Assembly: GCA_002771395.1 (NCBI GenBank)
Contig: PCSS01000230.1
Location: 3,359-12,174, forward strand
Length of the DNA: 8,816 nucleotides
Source: Bacteroidetes bacterium CG23_combo_of_CG06-09_8_20_14_all_32_9
Lineage (GTDB): Bacteria; Bacteroidota; Bacteroidia; Bacteroidales; GWA2-32-17
Reading direction: 5' to 3'
This document shows, in pieces, positions 6,254 through 8,816 of this stretch (its first letter is position 1; every line of letters starts with the position of its first letter). A program made the translations under genes and the position numbers. The notes below the pieces were generated by a model. It did no database searches. It had not been told where the DNA came from and saw only the letters and a program-made list of their open reading frames with translations.

Positions 6254-6412
6254 AAAATCAATTAACGAAAAAACAATAATAAATTGTTAAATAACAGATC
6301 ATTACTTTTACAAACCTTTAAAACCTAAAAAAATGAAAACAACAATAACTCCTTTTTCGCATTAACTTTTTTGAACAATAATAAATAATCAATAATAAAT
6401 AGTAAATAAAAA
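6254..6412 (+). other. 159-base rpsK-rpsD spacer, possible rpsD leader
   Basis: No established gene is visible. The region is very AT-rich. It contains a 6-bp hairpin (AACAAT 6272-6277, loop AATAA, ATTGTT 6283-6288). It has three copies of CAATAATAAAT (6274-6284, 6376-6386, 6390-6400), the first two being part of a 13-bp perfect repeat, AACAATAATAAAT. A 10-codon frame, MKTTITPFSH, lies at 6333-6365. S4 is an autoregulator in several bacteria, so a leader here could be regulatory; that is inference only. Confidence 0.45.
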
Positions 6413-7018
6413 ATGGCAAGATACAAAGGAGCAAAAACCCGCATAGCAAGAAAATTTGGAGAACCTATTTATGGACCCGATAAGGTTTTTGAAAGAAAAA
6501 AATATCTTCCGGGTATGCACGGACTTAACAGACGTCGCAAAACTTCAGAATATGGAACGCAGTTAAAAGAAAAGCAAAAAGCAAAATATATTTATGGAAT
6601 TCTTGAAAGACAGTTCCGTAAATATTTCGACCGTGCTCAAAGAAAAAAAGGTATTACCGGCGAAATTCTTTTACAATTACTCGAATCGAGGCTTGATAAC
6701 GTGGTATTCAGAATGGGAATTGCACACACACGAGATGCAGCAAGACAACTTGTTACTCATAAACATATTACTGTAAATAACAAAGTTACAAGTATCCCTT
6801 CGTTTCAGGTTTCACCCGGCAACATAGTTGGAGTTAGAGAAAAATCAAAATCTCTTGAAGTAATTACCAATTCACTTTCGAGTGGAAGAGTAAAAAAGTA
6901 TTCGTGGCTTGAATGGGATAACGAAATCCTCTCAGGAAGTTTTGTTACCGTTCCCGAACGTTCAGATATTCCCGAAAATATCAAAGAACAACTCATAGTT
7001 GAATTGTATTCTAAATAA
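6413..7018 (+). CDS. rpsD: 30S ribosomal protein S4
   Basis: S4 is a primary 16S rRNA-binding protein that nucleates assembly of the 30S body. It is a translational repressor of the alpha operon in E. coli and of its own gene in Bacillus. The 201-residue protein starts [21 protein letters not shown]. It has no cysteine in the N-terminal domain, so it is a zinc-free form. The C-terminal part contains the S4 RNA-binding domain (about 91-150), beginning [24 protein letters not shown]. The rest follows as expected, including [14 protein letters not shown] at the end. It follows a 159-base repeat-bearing spacer and precedes rpoA by 55 bases, consistent with the alpha operon order. Confidence 0.98.
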   Translation: MARYKGAKTRIARKFGEPIYGPDKVFERKKYLPGMHGLNRRRKTSEYGTQLKEKQKAKYIYGILERQFRKYFDRAQRKKGITGEILLQLLESRLDNVVFRMGIAHTRDAARQLVTHKHITVNNKVTSIPSFQVSPGNIVGVREKSKSLEVITNSLSSGRVKKYSWLEWDNEILSGSFVTVPERSDIPENIKEQLIVELYSK

Positions 7019-7048
7019 ATAATACTTAAATGTACAATGTATAAAATT

Positions 7049-7069
7049 TTAAATCTTAAATCTTAAATC
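7049..7069 (+). repeat. Three tandem TTAAATC heptads before rpoA
   Basis: Three perfect copies of TTAAATC lie head to tail at 7049-7055, 7056-7062 and 7063-7069. ATTT separates them from the rpoA ATG at 7074. This is the cleanest copy of the heptad array also seen before rplR and rpsK. There is no Shine-Dalgarno sequence, so the array itself forms the ribosome-loading region. Confidence 0.75.
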
Positions 7070-7073
7070 ATTT

Positions 7074-8066
7074 ATGGCAATTTTAACTTTTCAAAAACCC
7101 GATAAGGTTGTGATGCTCGAGTCAAATGAAACGTATGGAAAATTTGAATTCCGTCCGTTAGAACCAGGCTATGGATTAACCATTGGAAATGCTCTCCGTA
7201 GGGTTCTTCTTTCATCACTCGAAGGTTTTGCTATTAATAGTATTAAAATTGACGGAATAGATCACGAGTTTTCGTCAATAAAAGGTGTAGTTGAAGATGT
7301 TACAGAAATTGTTCTTAATCTTAAACAAGTCCGTTTTAAACAACAACTTGAAGATGTTGAAAATGAAACTGTATCAGTTTCTATTAACGGACAAGATACT
7401 TTTAATGCCGGAGATATAAACAAATTTCTTATAAGCTTTAAAGTTTTAAATCCCGACCTCGAAATTTGCCATATGGAGCATAATGCAAAACTTCATTTAG
7501 TTTTAAATATTAACAAAGGTAGAGGATATGTTCCTGCTGAAGAAAATTTAACGGGCGAAAATGAAATTGGAATTATTCCAATGAGTTCAATTTATACTCC
7601 AATTAAAAATGTGAAATTTGCAATTGAAAATATTCGCGTTGAGCAAAAAACCGACTTTGAAAAACTTATTCTCGAAATTATAACTGATGGTTCTATTGTA
7701 CCTATTGATGCTTTAAAAGAAGCAGCTAAAATTCTTATTTATCATTTTATGTTATTTTCAGATGAAAAATTCACTTTTGATTTTGAAGATAAACCGGAAA
7801 ATGAAGAATTTAGTGAAGAAATGCTTCGCATGCGTCAACTTCTTAAGAATAATCTTCTTGACCTTGACCTTTCAGTTCGCGCTCTTAATTGTTTAAAAGC
7901 TGCCGATGTTGAAACTCTTGCAGATTTAGTAGTTTTTAGCCGTAGCGACTTACTCAAATTTCGCAACTTTGGCAAGAAATCTCTTACCGAATTAGACGAA
8001 CTTCTGGCAAATTTGGGCTTGAGTTTTAATATGGACCTTTTAAAATACAAATTAGACAAGGATTAA
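7074..8066 (+). CDS. rpoA: DNA-directed RNA polymerase subunit alpha
   Basis: Alpha dimerises to start RNA polymerase assembly, and its C-terminal domain contacts UP elements and activators. The 330-residue protein has the N-terminal dimerisation and assembly domain at about 1-235, with [20 protein letters not shown] at 28-47 as its core motif. A short acidic linker (238-249, DKPENEEF region) follows. The C-terminal helix-hairpin-helix domain covers about 258-320. Its DNA-binding residues are kept: R269 in LSVRALNCL (E. coli R265), N272, and GKKS at 300-303. Length is normal. It follows rpsD by 55 bases through a TTAAATC leader and precedes rplQ by 4 bases, so rpoA and rplQ are probably translated in a coupled manner. 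Confidence 0.98.
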   Translation: MAILTFQKPDKVVMLESNETYGKFEFRPLEPGYGLTIGNALRRVLLSSLEGFAINSIKIDGIDHEFSSIKGVVEDVTEIVLNLKQVRFKQQLEDVENETVSVSINGQDTFNAGDINKFLISFKVLNPDLEICHMEHNAKLHLVLNINKGRGYVPAEENLTGENEIGIIPMSSIYTPIKNVKFAIENIRVEQKTDFEKLILEIITDGSIVPIDALKEAAKILIYHFMLFSDEKFTFDFEDKPENEEFSEEMLRMRQLLKNNLLDLDLSVRALNCLKAADVETLADLVVFSRSDLLKFRNFGKKSLTELDELLANLGLSFNMDLLKYKLDKD

Positions 8067-8070
8067 TAAA

Positions 8071-8649
8071 ATGAGACACCGAAAAAAAGTAAATCATTTA
8101 AGCAGAACAAGCCCTCATCGTAAAGCATTGTTGGCTAATATGGCAACTTCTCTTATTATACATAAAGGTATTGTAACAACATTAGCAAAAGCTAAAGCGC
8201 TAAAAACTTATATTGAGCCTTTAATTAACCGTTCAAAAGAAGACTCAACACACAATCGCCGCTTGGTATTTAGTTACCTTAACAATAAAAACGCCGTTTC
8301 CGAACTTTTTCGTAATATATCCATAAAAGTTGCTAAAAGACATGGAGGTTATACAAGAATATTGCGTATTGCAAACCGTAATGGAGATAATGCCCAACTT
8401 TGCAGATTTGAATTAGTCGATTACAATGAAAATATGCTGGCTACTAAATCGGAAATCAAGCAAAAAGTTGCAGGAACCCGGCGCGGTACAACCAGGAAGA
8501 AAAAATTGCCTGTAGCGAGCCAAGTTGAAGGAGGAGTCATTACAGAAAAAACTAAGGCAGTAAAAGCACATGAGGAAACACCTAAAGAAGAACCCAAGGA
8601 AGAACCTATAGTTGAGCAAACTTCAAAGGATACTGAATTGAATAATTAA
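8071..8649 (+). CDS. rplQ: 50S ribosomal protein L17 with charged C-terminal tail
   Basis: L17 binds 23S rRNA near the exit-tunnel side of the 50S subunit. The core, residues 1-120, is canonical: [25 protein letters not shown], then [28 protein letters not shown] at 92-100 and CRFELVDYN at 111-119. The protein then continues to 192 residues, well beyond the roughly 120-130 of E. coli. The tail has a basic stretch ([11 protein letters not shown], 135-145) and then an acidic, proline/lysine-rich low-complexity end ([15 protein letters not shown] at 169-183). Such extensions are, as I recall, common in Bacteroidota L17. It closes the operon 4 bases after rpoA. Confidence 0.97.
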   Translation: MRHRKKVNHLSRTSPHRKALLANMATSLIIHKGIVTTLAKAKALKTYIEPLINRSKEDSTHNRRLVFSYLNNKNAVSELFRNISIKVAKRHGGYTRILRIANRNGDNAQLCRFELVDYNENMLATKSEIKQKVAGTRRGTTRKKKLPVASQVEGGVITEKTKAVKAHEETPKEEPKEEPIVEQTSKDTELNN

Positions 8650-8716
8650 TAAAATTGTTACTATTTACCTGTTTTTTCAACACACAAGACAAGGGGCAAA
8701 CCAAGTTGCACAGAGG

Positions 8717-8740
8717 AAAAAAGCCCTTCGGGGAATGGGC
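8717..8740 (-). terminator. Weak candidate terminator for leftward transcription
   Basis: On the - strand GCCC, a 10-base loop, and GGGC are followed by TTTTTT (complement of AAAAAA at 8717-8722). A competing CCC/GGG stem closes a C(UUCG)G-type tetraloop when read on the + strand (8724-8733). The stem is only 3-4 bp, so the call is weak. It would fit a convergent gene beyond the right edge. No comparable + strand terminator for rplQ is evident. Confidence 0.2.
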
Positions 8741-8802
8741 GAAACGGAGACGAGGAGAAACAGAGATGGGAAACCTTTTCAGTTTCACCACTTCTCCGTT
8801 TC
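8741..8802. repeat. Inverted repeat element downstream of rplQ
   Basis: GAAACGGAGA (8741-8750) is the perfect reverse complement of TCTCCGTTTC (8793-8802). A diverged direct copy of the left arm, GAAACAGAGA, lies at 8757-8766. A nested inner stem pairs TGGGAAAC (8767-8774) with GTTTCACCA (8782-8790) with one bulged base. The G-rich composition differs from the surrounding AT-rich DNA. It looks like a dispersed intergenic repeat; I cannot count genomic copies from here. Confidence 0.6.
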
Positions 8803-8816
8803 TATATTATGAATAG

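Larger units (their letters stand above)
8650..8816 (+). other. Gene-free 3' flank of the operon
   Basis: No gene can be supported in these 167 bases. The left part (8650-8700) is AT-rich trailer sequence after rplQ. The right part holds the weak - strand hairpin and the inverted repeat element. A 61-codon open frame on the - strand across this region is composed of the repeat and lacks any recognisable domain. Confidence 0.5.

Noticed and set aside
8606..8791. 61-codon - strand open frame after rplQ
   Set aside because: It overlaps the rplQ end and the inverted repeat, has no recognisable domain, and its composition follows the repeat.
1..8816. CRISPR array, tRNA, rRNA, insertion sequence or defence system
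   Set aside because: No regularly spaced repeats with unique spacers, no cloverleaf or rRNA-like sequence, no transposase and no accessory genes were seen; the coding content is entirely core translation, export and transcription genes.

Overview
This window is the 3' two-thirds of a long ribosomal-protein/RNA-polymerase cluster (the spc and alpha operon region), all on the + strand. The genes in order are rpsN (last 8 codons only), rpsH, rplF, rplR, rpsE, rpmD, rplO, secY, map, infA, rpmJ, rpsM, rpsK, rpsD, rpoA and rplQ. The organism is most probably a member of the Bacteroidota (Bacteroidetes). The DNA is AT-rich. Start codons follow A/T-rich leaders with no recognisable Shine-Dalgarno sequence. 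No adk lies between secY and map. L36 is the cysteine-poor form, and L17 carries a long charged C-terminal tail. I cannot fix the genus; it resembles a Bacteroidales-type or environmental lineage.

Layout: 1-1938 (rpsN end, rpsH, rplF, rplR, rpsE) is tightly packed, with gaps of 8-45 bases. A 137-base spacer (1939-2075) precedes rpmD and carries degenerate tandem repeats. From rpmD to rpsM (2076-5646) the genes are tight again (gaps of 1-34 bases) and run rpmD, rplO, secY, map, infA, rpmJ, rpsM. The alpha-operon part then has two unusually loose spacers: 214 bases before rpsK and 159 bases before rpsD. Both hold short AT-rich repeats and tiny open frames. rpsD is followed after 55 bases by rpoA, and rplQ starts 4 bases after rpoA ends. 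The last 167 bases (8650-8816) hold no gene. They contain a 10-bp inverted repeat with direct-repeat units and a weak hairpin that could stop transcription coming from the right.

Together the genes encode small-subunit proteins (S14, S8, S5, S13, S11, S4), large-subunit proteins (L6, L18, L30, L15, L36, L17), initiation factor IF-1, the SecY translocon channel, the methionine aminopeptidase that trims nascent chains, and the alpha subunit of RNA polymerase. All reading frames are intact with family-typical lengths; the only partial gene is rpsN, cut by the window edge.

I found no undescribed protein system here. The parts worth a second look are non-coding: a TTAAATC heptad array in front of rplR, rpsK and rpoA; a possible long-range hairpin enclosing the rpmD start codon; repeat pairs in the rpsD leader; and a dispersed-repeat-like element after rplQ.
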